Shown: positions 7,872 to 17,900 of the stretch, piece after piece
How the letters are laid out: each line of letters starts with the position of its first letter
Position numbering within the stretch: position 1 is the stretch's first letter
Assembly (NCBI RefSeq): GCF_040199715.1
Contig: NZ_JBEFNA010000007.1
Span: 1 to 64,000, forward strand
DNA from: Fusobacterium sp. SYSU M8D902
GTDB taxonomy: Bacteria > Fusobacteriota > Fusobacteriia > Fusobacteriales > Fusobacteriaceae
DNA length: 64,000 nucleotides
Direction: 5' to 3'
Translations under genes and position numbers: made by a program
Notes under the pieces: generated by a model
What the model saw: only the letters and a program-made list of their open reading frames with translations
The model's database searches: none
What the model was told of the DNA's origin: nothing

Positions 7872-8852
7872 CTATTTAGTTCCTTTTTTATAAGCTCCTT
7901 CAGATCCGAAAACATCAACAATTTTAGTTTTGTAGTAAGCTTTCATCTCATCTTTAGCTGCTCCTAAGTATTTTCTAGGGTCAAACTCTTTTGGATTAGT
8001 TCCTAATACTCTTCTGATAGCTGCTGTGAAAGCTAATCTTCCGTCAGTATCTACGTTTATTTTAGCTACTGCTGATTTAGATGCTTTTCTTAATTGAATA
8101 TCTGGTATTCCAATAGCATCTTTAACTTCTCCACCAAACTCTTTTATCATAGAAGTATATTGTTGAGGAACTGCAGATGATCCGTGTAAAACAATTGGGA
8201 ATCCTGGTATTCTTCTTTCGATCTCTTCTAATATATCAAGTCTTAATTTAGGATCTTCTCCTGGTTTGAATTTGTGAGCTCCGTGAGAAGTTCCAATAGC
8301 TATTGCTAATGAATCTACTCCTGTTTTTGTTACGAACTCTTCAACTTCATCTGGGTTTGTATAAGTGTGTGATTCAGCCTTAACATCATCTTCTATTCCT
8401 GCAAGTACTCCTAATTCAGCCTCTACAGTAACATCTTTTGAGTGAGCATACTCCACAACTTCTTTTGAAACTTCTATATTTTTAGCAAAATCATAGTGTG
8501 ACCCGTCGATCATTACTGATGAGAATCCTGCTTCGATACAAGTTTTTACAGTTGCTAAATCTGGACCATGGTCTAGGTGTAAAGCTACTGGTATATCTGA
8601 TCCCATATTTCTAGCTCTGTCTACAGCTGCTTTAGCTAATAAAGGTGCTACATCTGCTCCCATATATCCTAAAGCTCCTTTTGAACATTGTAGAATTACT
8701 GGTGATCCCATCTCAGCACAAGCTTCAACTATAGCTAATGCCATCTCCATATTATTAAAGTTAAAAGCTGGTACTGAATATCCTTCTTTATTTGCTTTTG
8801 CAAACATCTCTTTTGTGTTTGAAAGACCTAATTCTTTATAATTGTATCCCAT
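7872..8852 (-). CDS. fba: Class II fructose-bisphosphate aldolase
   Basis: The 326-residue protein matches class II, zinc-dependent aldolases: VPAFNFNNMEMALAIVEAC near the N-terminus, LHLDHGPD (zinc/catalytic region near residue 80), GLAVAIGTSHG-like SLAIAIGTSHGAHKF, and VLHGSSAVP. It cleaves fructose 1,6-bisphosphate in glycolysis in the cytosol. CAGGAGG lies 7 bases before the ATG. An 87-base gap with a possible promoter and a strong terminator suggest it is expressed on its own in addition to read-through from the serS side. Confidence 0.96.
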   Translation of the reverse strand: MGYNYKELGLSNTKEMFAKANKEGYSVPAFNFNNMEMALAIVEACAEMGSPVILQCSKGALGYMGADVAPLLAKAAVDRARNMGSDIPVALHLDHGPDLATVKTCIEAGFSSVMIDGSHYDFAKNIEVSKEVVEYAHSKDVTVEAELGVLAGIEDDVKAESHTYTNPDEVEEFVTKTGVDSLAIAIGTSHGAHKFKPGEDPKLRLDILEEIERRIPGFPIVLHGSSAVPQQYTSMIKEFGGEVKDAIGIPDIQLRKASKSAVAKINVDTDGRLAFTAAIRRVLGTNPKEFDPRKYLGAAKDEMKAYYKTKIVDVFGSEGAYKKGTK

Positions 8853-8882
8853 TTTTTCCCTCCTGAAAAATTATATATATTA

Positions 8883-8911
8883 ATTTTAACAAAAATTAAT
8901 AATAAAATCAA
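8883..8911 (-). promoter_or_regulatory. Possible promoter of fba
   Basis: TTGATT (8906-8911) and TAAAAT (8883-8888), 17 bases apart on the minus strand, in the 87-base gap upstream of fba. Confidence 0.45.
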
Positions 8912-8939
8912 TTAGAGAATTTTCTATTTTTTATTTAGA

Positions 8940-9410
8940 TTAATTTTTTACTTTTATTTGTTTCAAAATGTATCTAAAAAAACTCTTAATTCTCATTCTT
9001 TTCTTTATCATCATCATTGCTTCTGGAACTAACTCAATAACTGTCTCAATAGTGTCCTGATACTTTAAAAATCTACCCTCTAATAATTTTTGAGTAGAAA
9101 CTACCCAAGAGAGAAGAAGTAGATTAAAAATCCTTAAAAGATTTAACAAGAAATTTATAACTCCCTCTTTTGTTAGATAAAAATTATAAAACTTGGCAAT
9201 TACCTCTCCCTCTTGTGTATAAAATATCTGAAATAAACAAGTTATAAAATAGAAGAAAAACAAAAATTTCACTCTTTTTATATGCTTTATTAAATCCTTA
9301 TTATACTTTAGATTTAGTATGAACAAGACAACTGTTGATATTCCAATATAGTATAGATTACTGTAAAATATGTTAACTAGTAGTAGTATGAACAGACTAC
9401 TTTTTAACAA
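8940..9410 (-). CDS. Small membrane protein, possibly EcfT/CbiQ-like
   Basis: A 156-residue protein with four or five hydrophobic segments (about 1-35, 47-65, 83-105) and a basic C-terminus ([19 protein letters not shown]). The segment [25 protein letters not shown] resembles the transmembrane part of energy-coupling-factor T subunits (CbiQ family), but the protein is short for that family and I see no partner ATPase or S component nearby. Its start overlaps the serS end by 14 bases, so it is translationally coupled to serS. The function is not established. Confidence 0.55.
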   Translation of the reverse strand: MLKSSLFILLLVNIFYSNLYYIGISTVVLFILNLKYNKDLIKHIKRVKFLFFFYFITCLFQIFYTQEGEVIAKFYNFYLTKEGVINFLLNLLRIFNLLLLSWVVSTQKLLEGRFLKYQDTIETVIELVPEAMMMIKKRMRIKSFFRYILKQIKVKN

Positions 9411-10668
9411 TTTCTAATCCTCCCATATATGGAACTAATGCTTTTGGTATTAAGAATGATCCGTCCTCTTGTTGGTAATTTTCCATTATAGCTACTAGTG
9501 TTCTTCCTACTGCTAATCCTGATCCATTTAGAGTATGGCAATACTCACTCTTAGAGCTTCCATTTGGTCTATATTTAAGTCCCATTCTTCTAGCTTGGAA
9601 TCCTTCACAGTTAGAACAAGAAGAGATCTCTCTATATTTTCCTTGAGAAGGTAACCATACTTCTAGGTCATAAGTTTTAGCTGCTCCAAAACCTATATCC
9701 CCTGTACATAGTTGGATAACTCTATATGGTAACTCAAGTCTTTGTAATACTTCCTCAGCATTATTTACCATTTTTTCTAACTCATCATAAGATGACTCTT
9801 GATTTGTTATTTTTACCATCTCAACTTTATTGAATTGGTGTAATCTTATTATTCCTTTTACATCTTTTCCATAAGATCCAGCTTCTCTTCTAAAACAAGG
9901 TGAGTATGCTGTATAGTATTTTGGTAACTCTTTCTCATCTAATATCTCTTTTCTATGGATATTTGTCATAGTGATTTCTGAAGTAGAGATTAAGAACATA
10001 TCATCAGTTGTTCTATACATATCATCTTCAAATTTTGGAAGTTGTCCTGTTCCTTCACAAACCTCTCTTTTTACCATAAATGGAGTTATATGCTCAGTAT
10101 ATCCATGCTCTGTTGTGTGTAGATCTAGCATAAAGTTAATTAATGCTCTCTCTAATCTTGCTCCTAATCCTCTGTATAGAACAAATCTAGATCCTGCTAA
10201 TTTTGCTCCTCTTTCAAAATCAAGAATACCTAATCCTTCACCTATATCCCAGTGTGCTTTTGGTTCGAATGAAAACTCTTTTGGAGTTCCCCATCTTCTA
10301 ATTTCAACGTTTGCATCTTCATCTGCTCCAAATGGAGTGCTTTCATGGTACATATTTGGGATTGTCATTTGAATATAAGTTAATTTTTCTTCAACTTCAG
10401 CTAATTTTGCATCTAACTCTTTTATTTGAGCAGAAACTTTTCCCATCTCTTCTATTAATGCTGAGGCATCTTGCTTTTCTTTCTTTAATCTAGCTATTTC
10501 AGTAGATTCTTGGTTTCTTTTTTGTTTTAAAGCTTCTACCTCTCCTAATATCTCTCTTCTTTTGTCATCTAGTTGAAAAAACTCATCAAGAGTTAGATTA
10601 CTATTTCTATTTCTTAACATCTCTTCAACTTTTTCTCTGTTTTCACGTATGAATTTTAACTCTAACAT
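9397..10668 (-). CDS. serS: Seryl-tRNA synthetase
   Basis: About 423 residues from the ATG at 10668, which follows AGGAG by 7-8 bases; six residues upstream in the open frame are not needed. The N-terminal coiled-coil arm spans about residues 30-110 ([19 protein letters not shown] onward). The class II catalytic core includes [35 protein letters not shown] (motif 2), [22 protein letters not shown] and the motif 3 segment [18 protein letters not shown]. It charges tRNA-Ser in the cytosol. It sits near the end of the long envelope operon. Confidence 0.97.
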   Translation of the reverse strand: MLELKFIRENREKVEEMLRNRNSNLTLDEFFQLDDKRREILGEVEALKQKRNQESTEIARLKKEKQDASALIEEMGKVSAQIKELDAKLAEVEEKLTYIQMTIPNMYHESTPFGADEDANVEIRRWGTPKEFSFEPKAHWDIGEGLGILDFERGAKLAGSRFVLYRGLGARLERALINFMLDLHTTEHGYTEHITPFMVKREVCEGTGQLPKFEDDMYRTTDDMFLISTSEITMTNIHRKEILDEKELPKYYTAYSPCFRREAGSYGKDVKGIIRLHQFNKVEMVKITNQESSYDELEKMVNNAEEVLQRLELPYRVIQLCTGDIGFGAAKTYDLEVWLPSQGKYREISSCSNCEGFQARRMGLKYRPNGSSKSEYCHTLNGSGLAVGRTLVAIMENYQQEDGSFLIPKALVPYMGGLEIVKK

Positions 10669-10694
10669 ACTCTTTTCTCCTCTCACAATACATT

Positions 10695-11288
10695 TTAATT
10701 GTTAGTTTTATAACCTAATCTTTTTATCTTCACATTTTGTTGCTCTATTCCTACCATCTCTAAATATGAGTTTGGTGATGTGTTTATAATCTCCATAGAG
10801 ATCTTATCTCCCTCTCTTGAAAAAGATTTCAATCTCTCTTTTAAGTTTCTAGTTACAACTTTTCCCTTTTTCTCTCTAACTTCAAGTATTTCATCTCTAT
10901 TGAATAGCTCTTCAAGCTTATCCATATCTGAACTACTTCCCTCTACCTCATATAACATATTAGTAAACTCTTCCATTATCGAGGATTTTCTAGGAACTTC
11001 TCCCACTTTATGCACTTTAAATCCCAATACTCCACTCTCATTAAGTCTTTTTACGACCTCTTCATTGGAAATTTCTGCATCTGTCTCAAAGTCCATAATC
11101 TCATTATAAGCTTCTGTTCCTAAGGATATAGGGCTTCCAAAGGACATCTTTGGTCTCGGATGGAATCCTTCACTATATTTTACAGGAATTTCCGATTTAT
11201 TGAATAGTCTCTCAAAAAATCTTAATAAGTCTAGATGGGATATAAATTTCATTTCTCCACATTTGTCAAAATAAACTCTTTTCTTCAT
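10695..11288 (-). CDS. DUF2344 / TIGR03936-type radical SAM-linked protein
   Basis: About 197 residues from the ATG at 11288, which has GAGG 6 bases upstream. The N-terminus [29 protein letters not shown] and the block [23 protein letters not shown] are diagnostic of the DUF2344 family. Elsewhere this domain follows, or is fused to, a radical SAM protein (TIGR03960); that partner is not in the window. The function is unknown; proximity to ribosome and tRNA genes in many genomes hints at RNA or translation. It is in the operon between lpxD and serS. Confidence 0.88.
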   Translation of the reverse strand: MKKRVYFDKCGEMKFISHLDLLRFFERLFNKSEIPVKYSEGFHPRPKMSFGSPISLGTEAYNEIMDFETDAEISNEEVVKRLNESGVLGFKVHKVGEVPRKSSIMEEFTNMLYEVEGSSSDMDKLEELFNRDEILEVREKKGKVVTRNLKERLKSFSREGDKISMEIINTSPNSYLEMVGIEQQNVKIKRLGYKTNN

Positions 11289-11359
11289 TCTTACCTCATC
11301 TTTTCTTATATTTGTATTCTTATATTTTACCACTTTCTAATAAAATTTCAAATACCTTT

Positions 11360-12367
11360 TTACTTTTCCTGTAATTTTTTCTCAATATTTCTAACTTTTT
11401 TCAATAAATCAGGAACTTTTTTCAATGCTATCTTCACTTTTAAGTCCTCTCTATGATCCATTAGTGGATATCCAGATAAAACTTGGTTATCATCCACATT
11501 ACCTACTACACCAGATTTAGCAGCAATTACAACATTATTTCCTATTTTTATATGTCCAGCTACTCCAACTTGTCCAGCCAATGTTGTATTATTTCCTACC
11601 TCTACACTTCCTGCTATTCCAACTTGAGAAACTATTAGACAGTTCTCTCCTATTATATCATTGTGAGCAATCTGTACTAGATTATCTATCTTAGTATATT
11701 TTTTTATTATAGTATCTCCAATAGCTCCTCTATCAACAGTTGTATTAGCACCAATCTCTACATTATCCTCTATTACTACACTACCTATCTGATCTATCTT
11801 AGTGTTATTCCCACCTACTTTTACAAATCCAAAACCATCAGATCCTATAACTGCCCCTGGTTGAATTACACAGTTTTTTCCAATTTTACAGAACTCTCTC
11901 ACAGTAACATTTGAATATATTGTACTTCCCTCTCCAATTGTAACTCCTTCACCAATAGTTACATTTGGATAGATTGTAACATTATCACCTATCACTGCAT
12001 CATGCCCTACATAGACATTTGGTCCTAATTTTACATTTTTACCTATGACACTTGAATCTTCTATCATTTTTTCAAAAGGTTTTGTCTCTCTCTTAAAGAA
12101 ATTCAAAAGCTTTGGCATCAATGTTCTTGGATTCTCTTTTACTACCAAGTACATTTTCCCAATATTAGGTAGTGGTATATCTGGTACTAACACTACTTTT
12201 GCCTTAGTTTCATCTAATTTTTTTAAAAACTTCTCATCTGAAGCAAATGTTATATTTTCCTCCTGAGCTTGAAAAAAGGGAGCAAGCCCAGAAACATATT
12301 CTAGACTTAAATCTCCCTTTACTTCACACTCTAGGAGGTTCACTAACTCTTTAATACTATATCTCAT
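11360..12367 (-). CDS. lpxD: UDP-3-O-acylglucosamine N-acyltransferase
   Basis: About 335 residues; the second of two adjacent Met codons (12367) has better spacing from AGGAGG. An N-terminal uridine-binding domain (about 1-100) is followed by a left-handed beta helix of hexapeptide repeats ([19 protein letters not shown] and many more, about 105-300). His in [24 protein letters not shown] is the expected catalytic region. It adds the N-linked acyl chain in lipid A synthesis, showing that the organism makes LPS. It lies directly after the Skp/OmpH gene, as in many diderms. Confidence 0.96.
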   Translation of the reverse strand: MRYSIKELVNLLECEVKGDLSLEYVSGLAPFFQAQEENITFASDEKFLKKLDETKAKVVLVPDIPLPNIGKMYLVVKENPRTLMPKLLNFFKRETKPFEKMIEDSSVIGKNVKLGPNVYVGHDAVIGDNVTIYPNVTIGEGVTIGEGSTIYSNVTVREFCKIGKNCVIQPGAVIGSDGFGFVKVGGNNTKIDQIGSVVIEDNVEIGANTTVDRGAIGDTIIKKYTKIDNLVQIAHNDIIGENCLIVSQVGIAGSVEVGNNTTLAGQVGVAGHIKIGNNVVIAAKSGVVGNVDDNQVLSGYPLMDHREDLKVKIALKKVPDLLKKVRNIEKKLQEK

Positions 12368-12389
12368 CATTATCCTCCTAGTTTAACAT

Positions 12390-12869
12390 TTATTTTTTAG
12401 ATTTTTCCATAGCTTTTATTACATCAGCAGTAATATCTTTTCCTCCAAATTTTACTGCTCCAGCTTCTAATATGTAATCATATTTCTCTGCTTTTGCTAC
12501 TGAGTCTATAGCTGATTGCATTGCTCTATCTATCTCTTGCATTCTTGTATACTCTTCTTTACTTAACTTAGCTTGTGAATCTCTTACAAATTTTTGGAAT
12601 GCTTCAACTTGCTTTTGGAATCCCTCTTTCTCTTTATCAGTTATTTTGTTTCCTTTAGATTGAAGCTCTAATTGTGCTTTTTGAAGAGCAACTTCTTTTT
12701 GTTTTATCTCGTTCTCTAATCTATTTTTCTCTTTGTTTAAGTTCTCTTGGATTGTTTTAGTTTGAGAGTATTTTGAAAATGCCTCTTGTGAGTTTACATA
12801 CCCTATTTTTTCAGCTAAAACTGATGCTGATAAGCTTAATGCCATAATTGTTATCATTATTTTTTTCAT
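12390..12869 (-). CDS. OmpH/Skp-family periplasmic chaperone
   Basis: The 159-residue protein has a signal peptide ending near SASVLAEK, the start IGYVNSQEAFSKYSQTKT typical of OmpH, and a long charged coiled-coil (about 40-115), then a C-terminal beta part (YDYILEAGAVKFGGKDITADVIKAM). Skp trimers hold unfolded outer-membrane proteins in the periplasm and deliver them to BAM. The gene lies between bamA and lpxD, the classical order. Confidence 0.93.
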   Translation of the reverse strand: MKKIMITIMALSLSASVLAEKIGYVNSQEAFSKYSQTKTIQENLNKEKNRLENEIKQKEVALQKAQLELQSKGNKITDKEKEGFQKQVEAFQKFVRDSQAKLSKEEYTRMQEIDRAMQSAIDSVAKAEKYDYILEAGAVKFGGKDITADVIKAMEKSKK

Positions 12870-12901
12870 TGTATTACCTCCAAAGTATTATTTTATCTAT
12901 A

Positions 12902-14986
12902 TTAGAATGATTGACCCATATTGAAATAGAATTCCATTCCACTAGCATCATCATTACCTATTGGCCATCCAAAGTCAAATCTTAATGGACCTATTGGTGT
13001 ATTTACTCTAAGTCCTACTCCTGCTGCCATAGCTACATCATTTGCAAATTTATCATCATGTTGATATGATAGGTCTCTTCCTTCATAATCCCAAGCTCTT
13101 CCAGCATCAAAGAAAACAACAAATCCTAAAATATCATTAAATTGTGTTCTATTCTCTATAGTTCCTACTAATTTTTTTGTTCCTTTGTAGAATCCACCGT
13201 CATATCCTCTAAGTGTGCTTCCTCCACCTACCCAGAATCTTTGACCCTCTTTAGTAGTGTCTGTCATTATTCCAGTTACTGCTCTATAAGCAAAGGTATT
13301 TTTCTTGAAGAATCCTCTGTGGTATTTTCTAAGTTCAAGTGTTATGTTTCCAAAAACATCTCCCTCATAACCATTAGCATATCCCACTTCTAGTTGTAAT
13401 TTTCCATACTCTCCAGCAGTTGGATTCCAGAAATGATTTCTTGTATCATAAGTTATTGAAGGGAATATACTCCAGATAACATATTTATCATCTAGACCCT
13501 TAGCTTCTCTTCCAGGGTAACTTCTCCATTCAGTTACTCCATTTCTCTCTATAAACTGATCTTTATCAGAAGTCTCTTCTACATACTCAACTTTTGTTCC
13601 TAAGCTCAATCTAACATTTTTGCTCAATCCTTTTCCTATGTTAAATTTAGCTCCAATAGTATCTATCTCATTGAATATTGCACTATCATCATCTTCATAA
13701 GTATTCTTATAGATGCTCCATCCCCAAGATATTCTATCAGTTCCTTTTATCCAAGGATCATAGAAATTTATTGAGAAACTTGAGTAATCTTCATCTGATT
13801 TTTCAAATGTAAATCCTAACTCTTGTCCTTTTCCTTTCCAGTTAGTATCTTTTATTGAAATTGTTCCCAATAGTCCAATCTCAGAACCATAAGATATAGC
13901 TCCTTGAAGTATTGCAGTTCTCTCTTCATCCAATAAAAGGACTATATTTTTTCCATCTGGATCTCCAGGTATATTTCTAGCTTCATATTTAACATTTTTA
14001 AAATGTCCTAATCTCATTAGATTTTGTACTGTATCATCATATTTTTTAGAGTTGAATATCTCATTTTCATGGAACTCTAACTCTCTTTCAACTACATATG
14101 ATTTTGTCTTTAAAACATCATCAGTAGCCTTTCTTCTAGCTCCTTTTTGTTTTGTTACCATCTTTTTAAACTCGATATTTCTAACTATACCTTCACTTAA
14201 ATAAATTTCAAGTTCAAGGTTTGCATTAAGCCCAATATCTGTAACTTCAGCAAGAACATAACCAGCATCTTGATATTTTTGGATTATTCTATCTCTGTCC
14301 CCTCTGATTGTGTTGATGTTAAATATCTTTCCAGGTTCAGTTTTGATTACTTCCATAAGTTCATCTGTAGAATAAACTGTGTTTCCTATTATATTAACTC
14401 CATTTATGATTGGATTTTCAAGAACGTGGTATATTACTTTTACACCCTTTCCTGATTTTACAACATCTGGCATTACATCTCTAAAATATCCGCTCTCAAT
14501 AAGGTTTTTATGTCCCTCTATAACCTTATTCTTTGAAAAATATCCACCAGCTTGAACAGGAATCATAGCTCTTATCTCTTTAGTTGGTACATGAGTATTT
14601 CCTATTATATCAATCTCTGATACAACTATACTCTTATCTACTTTTTCTCTCTCTGATAGAGGAATTATCCCTTTTGACTCCAATAATTTTTTAGTATCCT
14701 TCTTTTCTGTTACATCAACAGTAAGCTTAATACCATTGTCATAGACAGTTGGATATATAGATACATCATCTACATACTCTAAATCTTTAATTGATTTATA
14801 GTCTGATATCATATCCTCTGTTATGTATTTTTGCCCCTCTTTTGACTTCATACTCCCCAGTATTACTTCGTAAGGAATCTCTCTATTATTTATTATCTCC
14901 ACCTTTGTTACTTGATAGTTAGTAACATCAGCAAAGGAGAAAATACTTAATACAAAGATCAGTAGTCCAGCTATTCTTTTTCTCAT
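12902..14986 (-). CDS. bamA: Outer-membrane protein assembly factor BamA
   Basis: About 694 residues from the ATG at 14986, five bases after GGAGG. A signal peptide (ending near FSFADV) is followed by POTRA repeats. Visible starts are TKVEIINNREIPYEVILGSMK, VSEIDIIGNTHVPTKEIR, NGVNIIGNTVYSTDELMEVI and RNIEFKKMVTK, giving four or five repeats over about 25-360. The C-terminal 16-strand barrel carries the loop 6 motif GGGSTLRGYDGG and ends in the beta signal EFYFNMGQSF. It inserts beta-barrel proteins into the outer membrane. It follows tamB with an 11-base gap, a pairing seen in several diderm phyla. Confidence 0.96.
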   Translation of the reverse strand: MRKRIAGLLIFVLSIFSFADVTNYQVTKVEIINNREIPYEVILGSMKSKEGQKYITEDMISDYKSIKDLEYVDDVSIYPTVYDNGIKLTVDVTEKKDTKKLLESKGIIPLSEREKVDKSIVVSEIDIIGNTHVPTKEIRAMIPVQAGGYFSKNKVIEGHKNLIESGYFRDVMPDVVKSGKGVKVIYHVLENPIINGVNIIGNTVYSTDELMEVIKTEPGKIFNINTIRGDRDRIIQKYQDAGYVLAEVTDIGLNANLELEIYLSEGIVRNIEFKKMVTKQKGARRKATDDVLKTKSYVVERELEFHENEIFNSKKYDDTVQNLMRLGHFKNVKYEARNIPGDPDGKNIVLLLDEERTAILQGAISYGSEIGLLGTISIKDTNWKGKGQELGFTFEKSDEDYSSFSINFYDPWIKGTDRISWGWSIYKNTYEDDDSAIFNEIDTIGAKFNIGKGLSKNVRLSLGTKVEYVEETSDKDQFIERNGVTEWRSYPGREAKGLDDKYVIWSIFPSITYDTRNHFWNPTAGEYGKLQLEVGYANGYEGDVFGNITLELRKYHRGFFKKNTFAYRAVTGIMTDTTKEGQRFWVGGGSTLRGYDGGFYKGTKKLVGTIENRTQFNDILGFVVFFDAGRAWDYEGRDLSYQHDDKFANDVAMAAGVGLRVNTPIGPLRFDFGWPIGNDDASGMEFYFNMGQSF

Positions 14987-14997
14987 CTCTACCTCCA

Positions 14998-17900
14998 CTA
15001 TTTATTTATAAAGATATCTATTAGCTTATCATATTTTTTCTCAAATTTAAAGTCTATATGATAATTTAAATTCTCTTTAGATTCTTTATCTGATGTTTTT
15101 TTTCTGTTTTCTGGTAACTTTCCAACTCCTACTCCAATAGATTTTACAGCATCAAATCTGTATTCCAATGAGAAGTCATACTCTTTAAATGCTCCGTTAC
15201 TCTCCTCTTGCTTATTGTTTCCTGTATTATCCTCCTCCAATAGTGTTCCTTTTGCAACCCACCATATTTTATCCTTATATATATTATCTTCTGCCTCTAA
15301 TACTGCACCTAATTTTAAACTACTCTGACTTTTATCATCATTATTGTTAGAACTATTTTTTGTATTCTGAGTCAAAAGGTTTGAGCTTATTCTAAACTTC
15401 GATATATTTAATGTATGTTTTACTAGATTAGCTATAGGTTTTAATACCTGTGTTATCTGTCCTCCAATTACATTTGTAATCAAAGTTGTAGTTGCCTCAT
15501 TATTCTCTCCAAAACTATCTGTATCTGTTAAAAGTGAGTTTAAGTTTCCACTACTACTTCCATTTCTAGAACTAATAGTAAATTTTAAATTATCTAGATT
15601 ACCGTTTAAACTTAAACCGATCTGATCATCTTGCACTAACACTCTAGCATCTATTAAAAGATTTGGATTTACTTTTGGTAGATAACTCTTAGGATCGTTA
15701 AATATAACAACTGCTCTATCCAAATAAAAAGTGTTATCATTGAGGTTAAAGCTTCCACCTAAGACCTCTGTATTTCCAATAAAAGTGTACTTTCCATTCT
15801 TTCCTGATAAAACTCCATTACCTATAACATTTCCTTTTATATCCTCTACTAAGCCATTTATATCCCCTATATCCAATTTTATTCCTTCATTTATTTTTAT
15901 TCTAACATCAATTGAAGGGGCATTTTCAATTATACTCTCTATTTTAAAATCGCTTCCTAGATCTTCACTCTGATTTATAGTTTTAGATGTAGAGCTAAAT
16001 AAAAACTCTTTTATCTTTTGAAAAATACTCTTAGATGTATTTGGTATCTCTGATACCAAACCTTTTTCAATCTCAATATTTCCTCTGATATCCTTCTCTC
16101 TTATTCCTATATTAGCACTAAAATCAACATTAAAATAATCACCATATCTATATTTTATACCATTTAATTTTAAATTTCCATTATATTTTATATTTTCATA
16201 GTAGTATGGATTATCTGAAATGTCTTTCAATGTTGGAAAAATTATCTCTCCTTTAACTCCTAAATCCCCATCATTCAACTTTCCAGAAAAATCTTTTATA
16301 GATATTTTATTATTCTCTAATCCTATTGTACTGTTAAATTCTTGTAATTTCAAGAAAAAATCTTTTTTTTCTAAATTTAAATTTTTTATTTTAATAAATC
16401 CATCATTTCTACTGTCAGTTATTTTTAAATCAAACTCAGCATTTCCCCTTATATCTGAGATATTATAAGGTTCTAAAAATACATTTAAAAAATCTAAATC
16501 TATGTTAGATGATTTTGCATAATATCTATATCTGTTCTCTGTAATATTATACTCTCCATCTGATGAGAATTTATTATGTAAATATTTAAATGAGAGTTCA
16601 TCTAATTTTACCTCTTTCATATCTCCAGATAGAAACACTCTAATTGTATTAAACTTAACTTTTTTTACATCAATCTCACTACTTAAAATAGAAAAGTTAT
16701 AGTTTAAATCATCTAACTCTCCCAATAATTTCCCCTCTAAATAGAGTTTACCTTCAACACCATCTATTGGAATATAATCTTTCAATTTAGCTAGTGGCAG
16801 TTCCTGCTTATCTACCTTTACCTCCAAGAAGTTGTTAGGTAGATCATAACTTCCTGTAACAGTAAATAGATCTTGTAGATTTTGATTGCTAAAAGTTAGA
16901 TTTTTTAACTTAACTATTCCATCATTTAAATTCTCTGCTGAATAATCAGCTTCAATATATGCTGTAGGAAAAATCATTCCATTCATATATACCTTATCAA
17001 CTGTGGATTTTAGCCCAACTTTTAACTTTTTATTCTCTCCTTCAGCCACTACTGTTCCAATCACTCTATATTTTAAATTTTCATAGTTATAATAACGTCC
17101 TATATTCTCTTCCAATATATTTAACTTGGCTCTATACTTTCCATCTTTTACTGAGTATCTAGCTTTCAATATATTTTGGTTTATCTTAACATTATTAGTT
17201 GTTACTACCTTATCCTTATAGTTGATCTCTCCAGTAATTTTAATCTCTTCCTCATTTTTAAAACTTATTCCAACATCTGAAATACTTATCTTTCCTATAG
17301 GATTCTCCAGATTCCCATCTATACTTGCAGTAACTTTATTTAATTTGATCTTAGGGAAATCAATATTAAATCTTTCCAATGATAAACCATTTGTCTCTAA
17401 TTTTCCTTTTAATTTTGATGTTTTAAGATCATAGCTTCCATTTATAGTCAAAAGCTGATTGTTAAAATTTTTAATTTCAAAAATATCATCTTTCAGCCTC
17501 AATGAAACTATAACTCCATTTAGACTGTAATTTTCATAAGAAAGTTTATCTATCTCTCCTTGATACTCAAAAAATAAGTTGTTTTTATTATTTAATAAAA
17601 CCTTACCGTGAATATTTTGAACCTCTCCTAGATATTTTAGATACAGTGAGTGAATGTCTAAATCTCCATTAAATTTACCATTTTCACTCTTTAAAGTTCC
17701 AAGGATTTTCCCTTTTATCCAAAACTCTTCCTCTCCCAACTTTCTTTTGATATCCAAGTTCTGCCCGTCCATATTGAAAGCATAGGAACTGTTTTCTAAA
17801 TCAATCTCTCCAGTTAGCTCTAACTCTTTTTTCTTACCATTTATTATAGAGGCCTCATTTAATAAAAATCTATTCTTATCTATTGCATAGTCAAATATAA